The translations under genes and the position numbers were made by a program. Below are positions 36,057 to 44,529 of a stretch of DNA of 64,000 nt, in pieces. The first letter of the stretch is position 1, and each line of letters starts with the position of its first letter. Source of the stretch: JAEUOS01 sp965279115 (GTDB lineage Bacteria > Pseudomonadota > Gammaproteobacteria > Burkholderiales > JAEUOS01); the NCBI GenBank assembly GCA_965279115.1, contig OZ257137.1, forward strand, positions 1,984,001 through 2,048,000, written 5' to 3'. The notes under the pieces were generated by a model that saw nothing but the letters and a program-made list of their open reading frames with translations, had not been told where the DNA came from and made no database searches.

Positions 36057-37094
36057 ATGTCTTCCCCCACCCTCCCGACCCGCCGCCATCTCATCAAGGC
36101 CGCTGCCGCCGGCGCGGCCGTCATGGGTTTTCCCGCCATCGTGCGTGCGCAAAAAGCCAAGGAAATCGTCGTCGGCGGTGCCGCGGGCCACAAGGCATTC
36201 CTCGATGCGGTGATCCCGAAGTTCGAGAAGCAGTACGGCTGCAAGATCATCTATGAAGGCACGCGCTCGCTGGTCAATCTGGAGAAGATGGTCAACAACA
36301 AGGCCAAGCCCTACCTCTCGGTGGTGCTGATGGACGATCCGGTGATGATCAGCGCCATCAAGGAAGACGTGATCGAGAAGATCACGCCGGCCAGGGTGCC
36401 CAACATGAGCAAGCTCATCCCTGGCACCATCCACCAGGACGGCTTCTGGGTGAACTACGTGCAAAGCACCACCGGCGTGGCCGTCAACACCAGCAAGGTC
36501 AAGACCCTGCCGTCGTGGGCCAACCTGTGGGACGCGCAGTACAAGGGCAAGATCGTCATCCCCTCGCTGCAGAACACCGAAGGCCTGGCGCTGTTCATGA
36601 TGGCCGCCGCGCTCGAGACCGGCAAGCCGATGAAGGAGGCGCAATACCAGATCGACGCCGCTTTCAAGAAGCTCAAGGCCTTGAAGCCCAACCTCTTGAC
36701 CATCTACACGCAGATCCCGCAGGCGTTGAACCTGCTGGAGCAGGGCGAAGCCTTCATGATCCCCGGCATGGTGGCCTACAACGCACTGGAGCGCAAAACC
36801 AAGGGCGCGCCGGTCGACGTGCTGCTGCCCAGGGAAGGCCAGATGGCCATGCCTTCGGGCATCGCCAAGGTGAAGAACGGGCCTGATCCTGAACTGAGCC
36901 ACGCCTTCATCAACGACATCATCGGCGCCTATCAGAAGGACATCACCGAGGTACTCAACGCGATCCCGACCAATTCCACCGTGGCGGCGCCCAAGACCGT
37001 CGCCAAGACCGAAGTGTTCGTGCCGGACTGGGCCTACGTGAGCGAGCAGCGCAAAGGATGGGTCGAGCGCTGGGACCGCGAGATGGCGCTGTAA
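36057..37094 (+). CDS. ABC transporter substrate-binding protein, PotD/Fe-type, Tat-exported
   Basis: 345 residues. The N-terminus TRRHLIKAAAAGAAVMGFPAIVRAQ fits a twin-arginine signal. The mature part resembles the spermidine/putrescine-iron receptor class (VIPKFEKQYGCKIIYEG, LMDDPVMISAIKED, WANLWDAQYKGKIVIPS). AAAGGAG precedes ATG 36057. First gene of a four-gene importer operon. Tat export suggests folding or cofactor binding before secretion. Ligand unknown. Confidence 0.92.
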   Translation: MSSPTLPTRRHLIKAAAAGAAVMGFPAIVRAQKAKEIVVGGAAGHKAFLDAVIPKFEKQYGCKIIYEGTRSLVNLEKMVNNKAKPYLSVVLMDDPVMISAIKEDVIEKITPARVPNMSKLIPGTIHQDGFWVNYVQSTTGVAVNTSKVKTLPSWANLWDAQYKGKIVIPSLQNTEGLALFMMAAALETGKPMKEAQYQIDAAFKKLKALKPNLLTIYTQIPQALNLLEQGEAFMIPGMVAYNALERKTKGAPVDVLLPREGQMAMPSGIAKVKNGPDPELSHAFINDIIGAYQKDITEVLNAIPTNSTVAAPKTVAKTEVFVPDWAYVSEQRKGWVERWDREMAL

Positions 37095-37103
37095 GGCGGC
37101 ACC

Positions 37104-38180
37104 GTGACCACAGCCCCGTATCTCGCGATCGCGGGGGTCGGCAAGCGCTACGGCGATCAGGTCGTCATCGGCAACCTCGACCTGACCGTCGGGGAAGGTG
37201 AGTTCATCTCGCTCCTGGGCCCCTCGGGATGCGGCAAGACCACGCTCCTGCGCATCATCGCCGGCCTGGTGGAAGCCGACGCCGGCAACGTGCGCGTGGC
37301 AGGCACCGACCTCACCGGCCTGCCGGCGCACAAGCGCAACATCGGCGTGGTGTTCCAGAACTACGCGCTGTTTCCGCACCTGAATGTAGGCGACAACGTC
37401 GCGTTCGGCCTGAAGGCGCGCGGCGCCTCCGCTGCCGACACCGAAAAGGCCGTGGTCCATGCGCTGGAGCTGGTGCGCCTGGCCGAATACCGGGCCCGCC
37501 CGGTCACCGCGCTTTCCGGCGGCCAGCAGCAGCGCGTCGCGCTGGCGCGCGCCATCGCCACGCGGCCGCGCCTGATCCTGCTCGACGAACCGCTCTCAGC
37601 GCTGGACCGCAAGCTGCGCGAGACCATGCAGATCGAACTGCGCCGCATCCTGCGCGCCGAGGGCATGACAGCGATTTTCGTCACCCACGACCAGGAGGAA
37701 GCGCTGGTCATGTCAGACCGCATCGCGGTGATGAACGCCGGCCGCATCGAACAACTGGGCACGCCGGCCGAGGTCTATGCACACCCGGCCACGCCCTTCG
37801 TGATGGATTTCGTGGGACTCTCCACCCGCCTGGCCGGCACGGTGGAGTCCGCAGCCGATGGCGCCTCGCAGGTGCGTACCGCGTTCGGCAGGCTTGCCGC
37901 GCCCGGCGCGTTCCGGCCCGGCGCCAAGGTGGTGGTGGGCCTGCGCCCTGAACGTGCCGCGATCGCCGGTGCCACAGCCACACCGGGCTGCAACCGCGTC
38001 ACCGCGCGCGCACCGGAGATCGTCTACCTGGGCTCGCGCCGGGTACTGCATTTCGCCACTGAAGGCGACGACCGCCTGCTGGTCGAAGTCGGCGGCAACG
38101 TCGCCGTATCCGGCGGCGACACCACGCTTGAATGGCCGGTGGCCGATACCCTGTTGTTCCCGGCGCAGGGCGAGGCCTGA
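37104..38180 (+). CDS. ABC transporter ATP-binding protein, PotA-like
   Basis: 358 residues starting with GTG at 37104. ATPase domain 1-240: Walker A GPSGCGKTT, Q-loop VFQNYALFPHL, signature LSGGQQQRVALARAIA, Walker B LILLDEPLSALD, His in VTHDQEEA. A C-terminal TOBE-type regulatory domain (250-358) carries VVVGLRPERAAI. This length is characteristic of polyamine/iron/organic-compound importers. Nine nt after the binding-protein gene. Confidence 0.94.
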   Translation: MTTAPYLAIAGVGKRYGDQVVIGNLDLTVGEGEFISLLGPSGCGKTTLLRIIAGLVEADAGNVRVAGTDLTGLPAHKRNIGVVFQNYALFPHLNVGDNVAFGLKARGASAADTEKAVVHALELVRLAEYRARPVTALSGGQQQRVALARAIATRPRLILLDEPLSALDRKLRETMQIELRRILRAEGMTAIFVTHDQEEALVMSDRIAVMNAGRIEQLGTPAEVYAHPATPFVMDFVGLSTRLAGTVESAADGASQVRTAFGRLAAPGAFRPGAKVVVGLRPERAAIAGATATPGCNRVTARAPEIVYLGSRRVLHFATEGDDRLLVEVGGNVAVSGGDTTLEWPVADTLLFPAQGEA

Positions 38181-38183
38181 CCC

Positions 38184-39023
38184 ATGACGGCGGCCGCCAA
38201 TCCGCGTGTGGCCTGGCTGGCCCTGCCAGGCGTGGGCTTCCTGCTCGCCGCCTTTGCCCTGCCGCTGGCGGCACTGTTGGTCACGAGCTTCCAGGGCGAA
38301 GCAGGCTGGACGCTCGCCGGCTACACGAAGTTTTTCGGCGACCCGTTCAACTACGCAGTGCTGGGCAATACCCTGAAGAGCGCCCTCATCATCACCCTAG
38401 CCTGCCTGATCATCGGCTATCCGACCGCCTTTGTGCTGGCGCGTGCCACCGGCGTGTTCCAGGCCACGCTGCTCCTGGCGCTGGTACTGCCGCTTTCGGT
38501 GGGCGTGGTCGTCAAGGCCTTCGCCTGGACCATCCTCCTGCGCAGCAACGGCCTGGTCAACACCACGCTCACCGGCCTCGGGCTTACCGACGAGCCGGTG
38601 CGCCTGCTGTTCACCGAAACCGGCCTCGCCATCGGCGCGGTGCATGTGTTCCTGCCCTTCATGGTGCTGCCGATCTACGCGGTGGCGCGGCAGATCGACG
38701 TGCGCCTCACCGACGCCGCCGCCTCCCTTGGCGCCGGGCCGGTGCTGCGCTTCACCCGCGTGGTGTGGCCGCTCTCGCTGCCCGGGGTGGTGGCGGGCGT
38801 GGCCTTCGTGTTCTCGATGGCGGTCTCGATGTACGTGATCCCGTCGCTGCTGATGGGCGACCGCTACAAGACCCTGCCGACGCTGATCGCGCGCTCCTAC
38901 CTGTTCATGCGCGACCGCCAGACCGGTTCGACCCTCGCGGTGGTGCTGCTGGCCATCGCGGTGGCGGTGGTGATCGGCAGCGCGCTGCTGGCGCGGCGCC
39001 TGCAATCCGGGCGGACGGCATGA
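38184..39023 (+). CDS. ABC transporter permease, PotB-like
   Basis: 279 residues with about six membrane segments beginning WLALPGVGFLLAAFALPLAALLV. The EAA loop is DAAASLGAGPVLRFTRVVWPLSLPG (cytoplasmic ATPase contact). It starts 3 nt after the ATPase gene and overlaps the next permease by ATGA. Confidence 0.94.
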   Translation: MTAAANPRVAWLALPGVGFLLAAFALPLAALLVTSFQGEAGWTLAGYTKFFGDPFNYAVLGNTLKSALIITLACLIIGYPTAFVLARATGVFQATLLLALVLPLSVGVVVKAFAWTILLRSNGLVNTTLTGLGLTDEPVRLLFTETGLAIGAVHVFLPFMVLPIYAVARQIDVRLTDAAASLGAGPVLRFTRVVWPLSLPGVVAGVAFVFSMAVSMYVIPSLLMGDRYKTLPTLIARSYLFMRDRQTGSTLAVVLLAIAVAVVIGSALLARRLQSGRTA

Positions 39024-39817
39024 AGGCCGAGCGCCTGATCCGCTGGGCGCTCGCGGCGATTGCCGCGCTGGTGGCGGTGTTCATGCTGGCACCGCTGGCG
39101 GTGGCGGTGCTGGTGTCGTTCTCGAGCTCTTCGGTGTTCAACCTGCCACCGCCGGAATGGTCGTGGCGCTGGTACGAGTCGCTGGGCCGCAAGGACGGGC
39201 TGGTGCCGGCGCTGATCCTCTCGCTCAAGGTGGCCACCGTGTCGACCGCCATCTCGTTGGTGCTGGGTACCCTGTGCGCCATCGCCATCGAGCACGGGCG
39301 CTTCCGCGGCCGCGAGGCGGTGCTGGCCTTCCTGGTGTCGCCCCTGATGATGCCGGGCCTGGTGGTAGGCGTGGCGCTGTTGCAGGGCTTGCGCGAGATC
39401 GGCCTGCGCGATGTCACCGCGGCACTGGTGGTGGGCCACATCGTCATCACCTTGCCCTACATCACCCGCACCGTGCACGCCAGCCTGGCCCTGTTCGACC
39501 TGACGCTGATCGACGCGGCGCGCACCCTGGGACTCTCCTACCCGCAGGCCATTTTGAAAGTGATGGTGCCGGGGCTCGCGCCTGCCTTCCTCACCTCCGG
39601 CCTGTTCGCCTTCCTCGCCTCGCTGGACAATTACCCGATCTCGATTTTCCTCACCGACGCGCGCAACAAGACCCTGCCCATCGAGATCTTGCGCTACCTC
39701 GAGGAAACTCCCGACCCCACCATCGCCGCGATTTCATCAGCCTTGATCCTGTTCACCATCGTGATCCTCTTCATCGCCGAGCGCCTGGTGGGAGTACGAC
39801 GGCTGGCGCAGTTCTGA
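39020..39817 (+). CDS. ABC transporter permease, PotC-like
   Basis: 265 residues with about six membrane segments; EAA loop IDAARTLGLSYPQAILKVMVPGLAP. Forms the membrane pore as a heterodimer with the preceding permease. Terminal LFIAERLVGVRRLAQF. The oxygenase gene begins 6 nt later, so transport and the following enzymes are probably co-expressed. Confidence 0.94.
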   Translation: MKAERLIRWALAAIAALVAVFMLAPLAVAVLVSFSSSSVFNLPPPEWSWRWYESLGRKDGLVPALILSLKVATVSTAISLVLGTLCAIAIEHGRFRGREAVLAFLVSPLMMPGLVVGVALLQGLREIGLRDVTAALVVGHIVITLPYITRTVHASLALFDLTLIDAARTLGLSYPQAILKVMVPGLAPAFLTSGLFAFLASLDNYPISIFLTDARNKTLPIEILRYLEETPDPTIAAISSALILFTIVILFIAERLVGVRRLAQF

Positions 39818-39823
39818 TCGCGC

Positions 39824-40780
39824 ATGGACATCCCGCTCATCGACCTGACCGCACCCGATTCCGAAGCGGCCGCGCACATCGCCGCCGCATGCGAGGTGCA
39901 CGGATTCTTCGGGATCATCAACCACGGCGTGCCGCAGGCGCGACTGCATGCCACGGTGGCCGCGGCACGGCGCTTCTTCGCCCTGACGGCATCCGCCAAA
40001 GCCGCCGTTGCGCGTCCGCGCCCCGGCGTCAACCGCGGCTACATCGCTCCGGGCACCGAAGTGCTGGCGCGCCTGGCCGGCAATGAGACACCACCGGACG
40101 TCAAGGAGATTCTCACCTTCGGTCCGGACGACTTTCCGGACACCGACTACTTCACCAGCGCGGACGCGGCTCCGCACTGGGTCAAAAATCTCTGGCCGGC
40201 GGACCTGCCCGGCTTCCGCGAAGACGTGTTGGCCTACTGGCACGACATGCAGGCGCTGTCGCGGCGCCTCACTCGCCTGTGCGCCATCGCCCTGGGGATT
40301 GCGCCGGACTTTTTCGAGCCCCGCACCGACCATGACCCCAGCCAATTGCGCCTGATCCACTACCCGCCTCAGGAGGGCGCGCCCCTGCCCGGACAGTTGC
40401 GCGCCGGCGTGCACACCGACCTTAACCTGCTCACCATCGTCCATAGCGACAACACCATTGGCGGGCTGGAAGTGCAAGGCCGCGACGGCACGTGGATCGC
40501 CGCGCCGCGCTTCGAGGGCTTCATGGTCAACATCGGCGACACCATGATGCGCTGGTGCAACGACCGCTGGAAATCCACGCCGCATCGGGTCGCCAATCCC
40601 CCGCCGGATGCGGGCTCCGTTTCGGATCGCATCTCGCTGGCGTTCTTTTTCATCGCCAACTACGACGCGCTCATCGAATGCGTGCCGAGTTGCTGCGGGC
40701 CCGACGACCCGCCTCGTTATGCGCCGATCACCGTCGGCGCGTACCGGGCGTCGAGATTCGCCCGCACGGCCAACGCCTGA
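39824..40780 (+). CDS. Isopenicillin-N-synthase-like 2OG-Fe(II) oxygenase
   Basis: 318 residues. N-terminal DIOX_N pattern (MDIPLIDLTAPDSE, then GFFGIINHGVP) and C-terminal jelly roll with His-x-Asp in GVHTDLNLLTIVHSD, distal His in STPHRVANPP and the R-x-S 2-oxoglutarate motif SDRISLAFFF. Presence of R-x-S indicates a 2OG-dependent oxygenase rather than a real IPNS. It is the fifth gene of the transporter operon and so likely hydroxylates the imported compound. Confidence 0.92.
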   Translation: MDIPLIDLTAPDSEAAAHIAAACEVHGFFGIINHGVPQARLHATVAAARRFFALTASAKAAVARPRPGVNRGYIAPGTEVLARLAGNETPPDVKEILTFGPDDFPDTDYFTSADAAPHWVKNLWPADLPGFREDVLAYWHDMQALSRRLTRLCAIALGIAPDFFEPRTDHDPSQLRLIHYPPQEGAPLPGQLRAGVHTDLNLLTIVHSDNTIGGLEVQGRDGTWIAAPRFEGFMVNIGDTMMRWCNDRWKSTPHRVANPPPDAGSVSDRISLAFFFIANYDALIECVPSCCGPDDPPRYAPITVGAYRASRFARTANA

Positions 40781-40863
40781 CCGCTGCCGCAGGCGAGAGC
40801 CACGGCTATACTCTCGCGCCTTGAAGCGGACCATGCGATCCGCAGGAACGCAGAGGAGACACC

Positions 40864-41706
40864 ATGCAACTGGCCAGCTTTCGCGCGGGTGACCGCACTT
40901 CCTACGGCGTGGTGGCCGGCGATGGCATCATCGACCTCGGCCGCAAGTTCGGGCCGGAGTATCCGACCCTGCGCACCGCGATCGCTGCCGGCCTGATCAA
41001 CGCGGACGCTGCCAGGGACGCACCCGACCTGCGCCTGGCGGACGTGCGCCTGCAAACCCCCGTCACCGATCCCGAGAAGATCGTATGCGTGGGTCTCAAC
41101 TACCGCGCCCATGCAGCCGAAGGCGGCTTCAAGGTGCCCGAGTTTCCCTCGATATTCGGCCGCTTCACCAACACCCTGGTGGCCACGGGCGACCCATTGG
41201 TGCGACCCAACCATTCGGGCGACTTCGATTTCGAAGGCGAACTGGCGATCGTGATCGGTCGCGGCGGGCGGCACATCAAGGCCGCCGACGCGTTGCGGCA
41301 TGTGTTCGGCTACACCTGCTTCAACGATGGTTCGGTGCGCGACTACCAGTTCAAGCACTCGCTGACCTCGGGCAAGAACCACCCGTCCACCGGCGGCCTG
41401 GGTCCGTGGATCACCACCGCGGACGAGATTCCCGACCCCTCGAAGCTCATGCTGGTGACGCGCGTGAACGGAAGCGAGGTGCAGCGCAAGGGCACCGACG
41501 ACATGATTTTCGATGTGCCGGCGATCATCGAATACATCTCGCGCTGGACCGCGCTTGCGCCCGGCGACGTGATCGCCACCGGCACCCCGGAAGGCGTGGG
41601 CTTTGCGCGCAAGCCGCCGCTGTGGCTCAAGCCCGGCGACACCGTCGAGGTGGAGATCTCCTCGATCGGCACCCTGGTGAACCCCGTGGTGGCGGAAGCG
41701 CCCTAG
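40864..41706 (+). CDS. Fumarylacetoacetate hydrolase-family protein (YcgM-like)
   Basis: 280 residues. Short N-terminal domain (MQLASFRAGDRTSYGVV), then the catalytic domain with VCVGLNYRAHAAE, FDFEGELAIVIGR (metal-binding Glu pair), FNDGSVRDYQFKH, PSTGGLGPW and ATGTPEGVGFARKP. Resembles acylpyruvate hydrolase/oxaloacetate decarboxylase type enzymes. AGAGGAGAC precedes the ATG. TATACT about 30 bp upstream of the start could be a -10 box. Confidence 0.92.
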   Translation: MQLASFRAGDRTSYGVVAGDGIIDLGRKFGPEYPTLRTAIAAGLINADAARDAPDLRLADVRLQTPVTDPEKIVCVGLNYRAHAAEGGFKVPEFPSIFGRFTNTLVATGDPLVRPNHSGDFDFEGELAIVIGRGGRHIKAADALRHVFGYTCFNDGSVRDYQFKHSLTSGKNHPSTGGLGPWITTADEIPDPSKLMLVTRVNGSEVQRKGTDDMIFDVPAIIEYISRWTALAPGDVIATGTPEGVGFARKPPLWLKPGDTVEVEISSIGTLVNPVVAEAP

Positions 41707-41779
41707 GCCCGCCGGCGGCGGGGCGCCTCCCCACGAATCGCGCTAGGATGCGCACACACTTTCCCAACCGGAGCACACC

Positions 41780-42274
41780 ATGATTGGCAAGCTGCGTCAC
41801 TTCGCACTTTCGGTCGAGGACCCGTGGAAGACCGCGGAGTTCTACATGAACGCCTTTGGCATGAAGAAGGTCGGCGAGGTGGATACATCGTTCGTGCTCG
41901 GGGTCTACCTGAGTGACGGCGTCATCAACATGGCGATCCTCAAGTACAAGAAGGACGAGTTCGCCGGGCCGCTCGGCAAGGACTGGGTCGGCATTCATCA
42001 CCTGGGCTTCTGGGTGGACGACATCAAGGAGGCGCAGGAACACGTATCGAAGCAGGGCGCCACCTATTTCAAGGGCGACGCCAAGGAAGACAATTCCTTC
42101 TATGAGATCAAGTACACCGACCCGGACGGCACGATCTTCGACATCACCGCCAGCGGCTGGGGCGGCGCGCTGAAGGATGTCAGCGGGGAAGCGCCGGTCT
42201 CGGCGACCGCAAAGCTGAACAAGCCCGGGCTGCAGGCCGACCGCACCCAGCTGAAGACCGCGTCCGGCGGCTGA
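41780..42274 (+). CDS. VOC-superfamily (glyoxalase-fold) protein
   Basis: 164 residues in two beta-alpha-beta-beta-beta modules. MIGKLRHFALSVEDPWKTAEFYMNAFGMKKV opens the first module and WVGIHHLGFWVDDIKEAQEHV the second; KYTDPDGTIFDITASGW closes it. His8, His75 and a C-terminal Glu-equivalent could ligate a metal, but the last ligand appears to be Asp. Reaction unknown; last gene of the run before the terminator at 42431. Confidence 0.87.
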   Translation: MIGKLRHFALSVEDPWKTAEFYMNAFGMKKVGEVDTSFVLGVYLSDGVINMAILKYKKDEFAGPLGKDWVGIHHLGFWVDDIKEAQEHVSKQGATYFKGDAKEDNSFYEIKYTDPDGTIFDITASGWGGALKDVSGEAPVSATAKLNKPGLQADRTQLKTASGG

Positions 42275-42282
42275 CCCTGGGG

Positions 42283-42311
42283 AAAAAGCCCGTTGCGCAA
42301 ATCGCGGGCTT
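42283..42311 (-). terminator. Rho-independent terminator of the flavoprotein operon
   Basis: Read on the minus strand, AAGCCCG and CGGGCTT form a 7-bp stem with a 12-nt loop and are followed at once by a T-run. It lies 187 bases after the stop of the 2Fe-2S gene, leaving a long 3' untranslated region. Confidence 0.6.
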
Positions 42312-42390
42312 CCGAGGCCCTGTTTGCGCCTTGTACGGATACCCACCTGTCATAAATCACAGTAGGCAGGCCGGCAGAATTGGCGCATTG

Positions 42391-42467
42391 TGGAGGCGGA
42401 TGTCTCCTCCATCGCGGGAACGATGGTCTTGGCCCCGGCAGGGAAACCTGACCGGGGCCTGTTTTTT
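42391..42467 (+). ncRNA. Candidate small RNA or 3' UTR with GGA-loop hairpins
   Basis: Three hairpins in a row. GGAGG/CCTCC (42392-42410) has loop CGGATGTCT. ATCG/CGAT (42411-42424) has loop CGGGAA. The third is the terminator stem. GGA sits in the first two loops and near the third, the layout of CsrA/RsmA-binding RNAs. It could simply be the 3' end of the 39.8-42.3 kb transcript; no convincing promoter was found. Confidence 0.35.
42431..42467 (+). terminator. Strong Rho-independent terminator
   Basis: GGCCCCGG and CCGGGGCC enclose an inner CAGG/CCTG stem with a GAAA tetraloop and one bulged A, followed by TGTTTTTT. It ends plus-strand transcription after the VOC gene or after a short RNA beginning in the preceding 150 bases. 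Confidence 0.85.
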
Positions 42468-42497
42468 GGCCGGGCCGAGTAGCCCGAAACGCACCGC

Positions 42498-42836
42498 TCA
42501 GGGCGCGAGTCGCTCATCCGGCGGCGCGATCTCGGTGACGAGATCACGCACCAGCGCCTTGTTGCCCAAAGGCGCCACCCGCATCGGCCCGGCCACCAGG
42601 CGCGCGGTGCAGGCATAGCCCGCCTTGCCGTCGATCTGCATCATGCATTCCTTGCAGGCATTGGCATTGATGCAGGAAAAGCGGAACGCCAGGTCCGGAT
42701 CGGCATGGACGCGGATCCAGCGCAAGGCATCGAGCACCGATTGGCCGGGCTCAAAAGGCACATGGAACACCTGCTCACGCGCGGCTTCGTCGGGCCCGCC
42801 GCGCCGGATATGCAGTTCGGTCGTCTGCGTCATCAC
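42498..42836 (-). CDS. Stand-alone 2Fe-2S protein (SdhB/FrdB N-terminal-like)
   Basis: 112 residues corresponding only to the plant-ferredoxin-like N-terminal domain of succinate dehydrogenase/fumarate reductase iron-sulfur subunits. Cluster ligands lie in SCINANACKECMMQIDGKAG and YACTARL, giving C-x5-C-x2-C-x11-C, one residue longer than the usual C-x4-C. The whole 4Fe-4S/3Fe-4S domain is missing. It overlaps the flavoprotein gene by ATGA, so it should be its electron partner. Confidence 0.85.
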   Translation of the reverse strand: MMTQTTELHIRRGGPDEAAREQVFHVPFEPGQSVLDALRWIRVHADPDLAFRFSCINANACKECMMQIDGKAGYACTARLVAGPMRVAPLGNKALVRDLVTEIAPPDERLAP

Positions 42837-44518
42837 GCCGCCTCGCGCAATTGCAATGCCGGGCGTTGCATCAGCCTCAAGCGGCCTTCGTGCATGTCAA
42901 TCATCTGGTTCACATCCCACTCCGGCAGCATGCCCGGCAAGTCCTCGCGCTGCTGCGCCCCGCGGCTTTCCTTGCGGGCGCTGGCCGCCTCGGCGACGCA
43001 GCGCGCCACCAGCAGCATGTTGCGCAGGTCGAACCAGTCCAGTCGCGACATGTCGTAGCCGCCGGCCGAAGGCGGCGGCGCCAGGCCGAGCTGCGCCTCC
43101 ATCGCTGCGAGTTCGCGTATGGCGGCGGTGAGCTTGTCGTGAGTACGGAAAGGGCCGACCTTTTCGGCCATCAGGGCTTGCAGTTGCACCAGCAACGCGG
43201 CCAGGTTGGGGGGCGCCGCACCCGACGCGCCGTTCAGCATGGGCAGCGAAGGGGCAGCGCCGTTCACCCTCGCGGGACCGTGTGCCTGCGCATGCGCCGC
43301 CGCCTCGCGGCCGGCCACCTCGCCAAACACCAGGGCTTCGGTGATCGCGTTGCCGGACAGGCGGTTGGCGCCGTTGGCGCCGCCCACCGCCTCGCCGCAG
43401 GCATACAAGCCCGGCACGCGGGTGGCCATGTCGGTGCCCACCGCCACGCCGCCCATGTGATAGTGGGCGATGGGCGCCACCTCGATGGCCTGGCGCGTCA
43501 GGTCGATGCCGTTTTTCGCCAGGCGGTCGATCACCGGGCCGAAGTTGCGCCGCAATTCGGCTTCCGGCACATGGGTGAAGCTCAGGAAGGCGCCGCCTGC
43601 CGGGCTGCCGCGGCCGGCCTCGACTTCCTTGAAGATGGCGTAGGTGGCCACATCGCGCGTCAGGTTGTAACGCCCGCTTTCCTCGCGGCCATAGCGCTCG
43701 CTGAATTCCTCGCCGTCGCGGTTGAGCAGGCGCCCGCCGAGCTTGTAGCGGAACGGGTCCCACATGATGGGGTCCATGCCGATCAGGCGCGGCGCGAGAT
43801 GGCCGATGGGAAAGAACTGCACGAACTCCATGTCCAGCAGTTCCGCCCCGGCGCGCAAGGCCAGTGCGTAGCCGTCGCCGCCCATGTTGGCCGAGGCGCT
43901 GTTGCGCGCGTACAGGCGGGTAAGCCCGCCGGTGGCGATGATGGTGGCGCCGGCGCGCAGCGACACCGGCTCGCCGGTGCGCAGGTGAAAACCCAGTGCG
44001 CCGCTGGCCTGCCCGTCATGCGTGGCGATGTCGGTAACGACGATGTCGCCGATGCGCCGCACCGCCGCAACCGGGTTCAGTTGTGTGCGCAGGGTGCGCG
44101 AAACCGCCGGGCCGGTGTTGAGAAAATCCACGTAGACGCAGCGCGGCCGGTCATGCCCCGGCGCGTGCACCTGGCGGATGTGGCTGCCGTCCTCGGCGCG
44201 CGCCCAGCCCACCTTCCAGGCATCCATTTCGCGGATGCGCGCCGGGCCCTCCTCCACCAGCAGGCGCGCCAACGCCGGATCGCACAGGCCGCGCCCGGCA
44301 GCCAGGGTGTCCTTGTAGTGCGCCTCGGTGGTGTCCGGACATTCTTCGCCCAGGGCCACGGCCACGGTCATCTGCGCCATCACGGTGGCGCCGGCGCGGC
44401 CGATCAATCCGCGGTCGACCAGCAATACGCTGGCACCGGAACGGGCGGCGGCCAGTGCAGCGTACATGCCGGCGCCGCCGGCGCCGATCACCAGAACGTC
44501 ACAATCGAGTTCAGTCAT
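42833..44518 (-). CDS. FAD-binding fumarate reductase/succinate dehydrogenase-like flavoprotein
   Basis: 561 residues. FAD-binding DVLVIGAGGAGMYAALAAARSG at 5-26, second FAD contact GLYACGEAVGGANGANRLSGN near 370, and active-site-type IAHYHMGGVAVG near 350. The segment that carries the covalent FAD histidine in SdhA/FrdA reads GRAGATVMAQM, with no His, so flavin is probably non-covalent as in NadB or AprA. Small 2Fe-2S partner follows, the binding-protein-like gene precedes by 11 nt. Substrate unknown. Confidence 0.9.
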   Translation of the reverse strand: MTELDCDVLVIGAGGAGMYAALAAARSGASVLLVDRGLIGRAGATVMAQMTVAVALGEECPDTTEAHYKDTLAAGRGLCDPALARLLVEEGPARIREMDAWKVGWARAEDGSHIRQVHAPGHDRPRCVYVDFLNTGPAVSRTLRTQLNPVAAVRRIGDIVVTDIATHDGQASGALGFHLRTGEPVSLRAGATIIATGGLTRLYARNSASANMGGDGYALALRAGAELLDMEFVQFFPIGHLAPRLIGMDPIMWDPFRYKLGGRLLNRDGEEFSERYGREESGRYNLTRDVATYAIFKEVEAGRGSPAGGAFLSFTHVPEAELRRNFGPVIDRLAKNGIDLTRQAIEVAPIAHYHMGGVAVGTDMATRVPGLYACGEAVGGANGANRLSGNAITEALVFGEVAGREAAAHAQAHGPARVNGAAPSLPMLNGASGAAPPNLAALLVQLQALMAEKVGPFRTHDKLTAAIRELAAMEAQLGLAPPPSAGGYDMSRLDWFDLRNMLLVARCVAEAASARKESRGAQQREDLPGMLPEWDVNQMIDMHEGRLRLMQRPALQLREAA

Positions 44519-44529
44519 GAGCGGGACTT

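Noticed and set aside
35676..37460. Long minus-strand frame opposite the ABC binding-protein gene
   Set aside because: Antisense shadow crossing three unrelated genes.
42392..42426. Guanidine-II (mini-ykkC) or other known riboswitch
   Set aside because: The loops are CGGATGTCT and CGGGAA rather than ACGR, and no plus-strand gene follows to be controlled.
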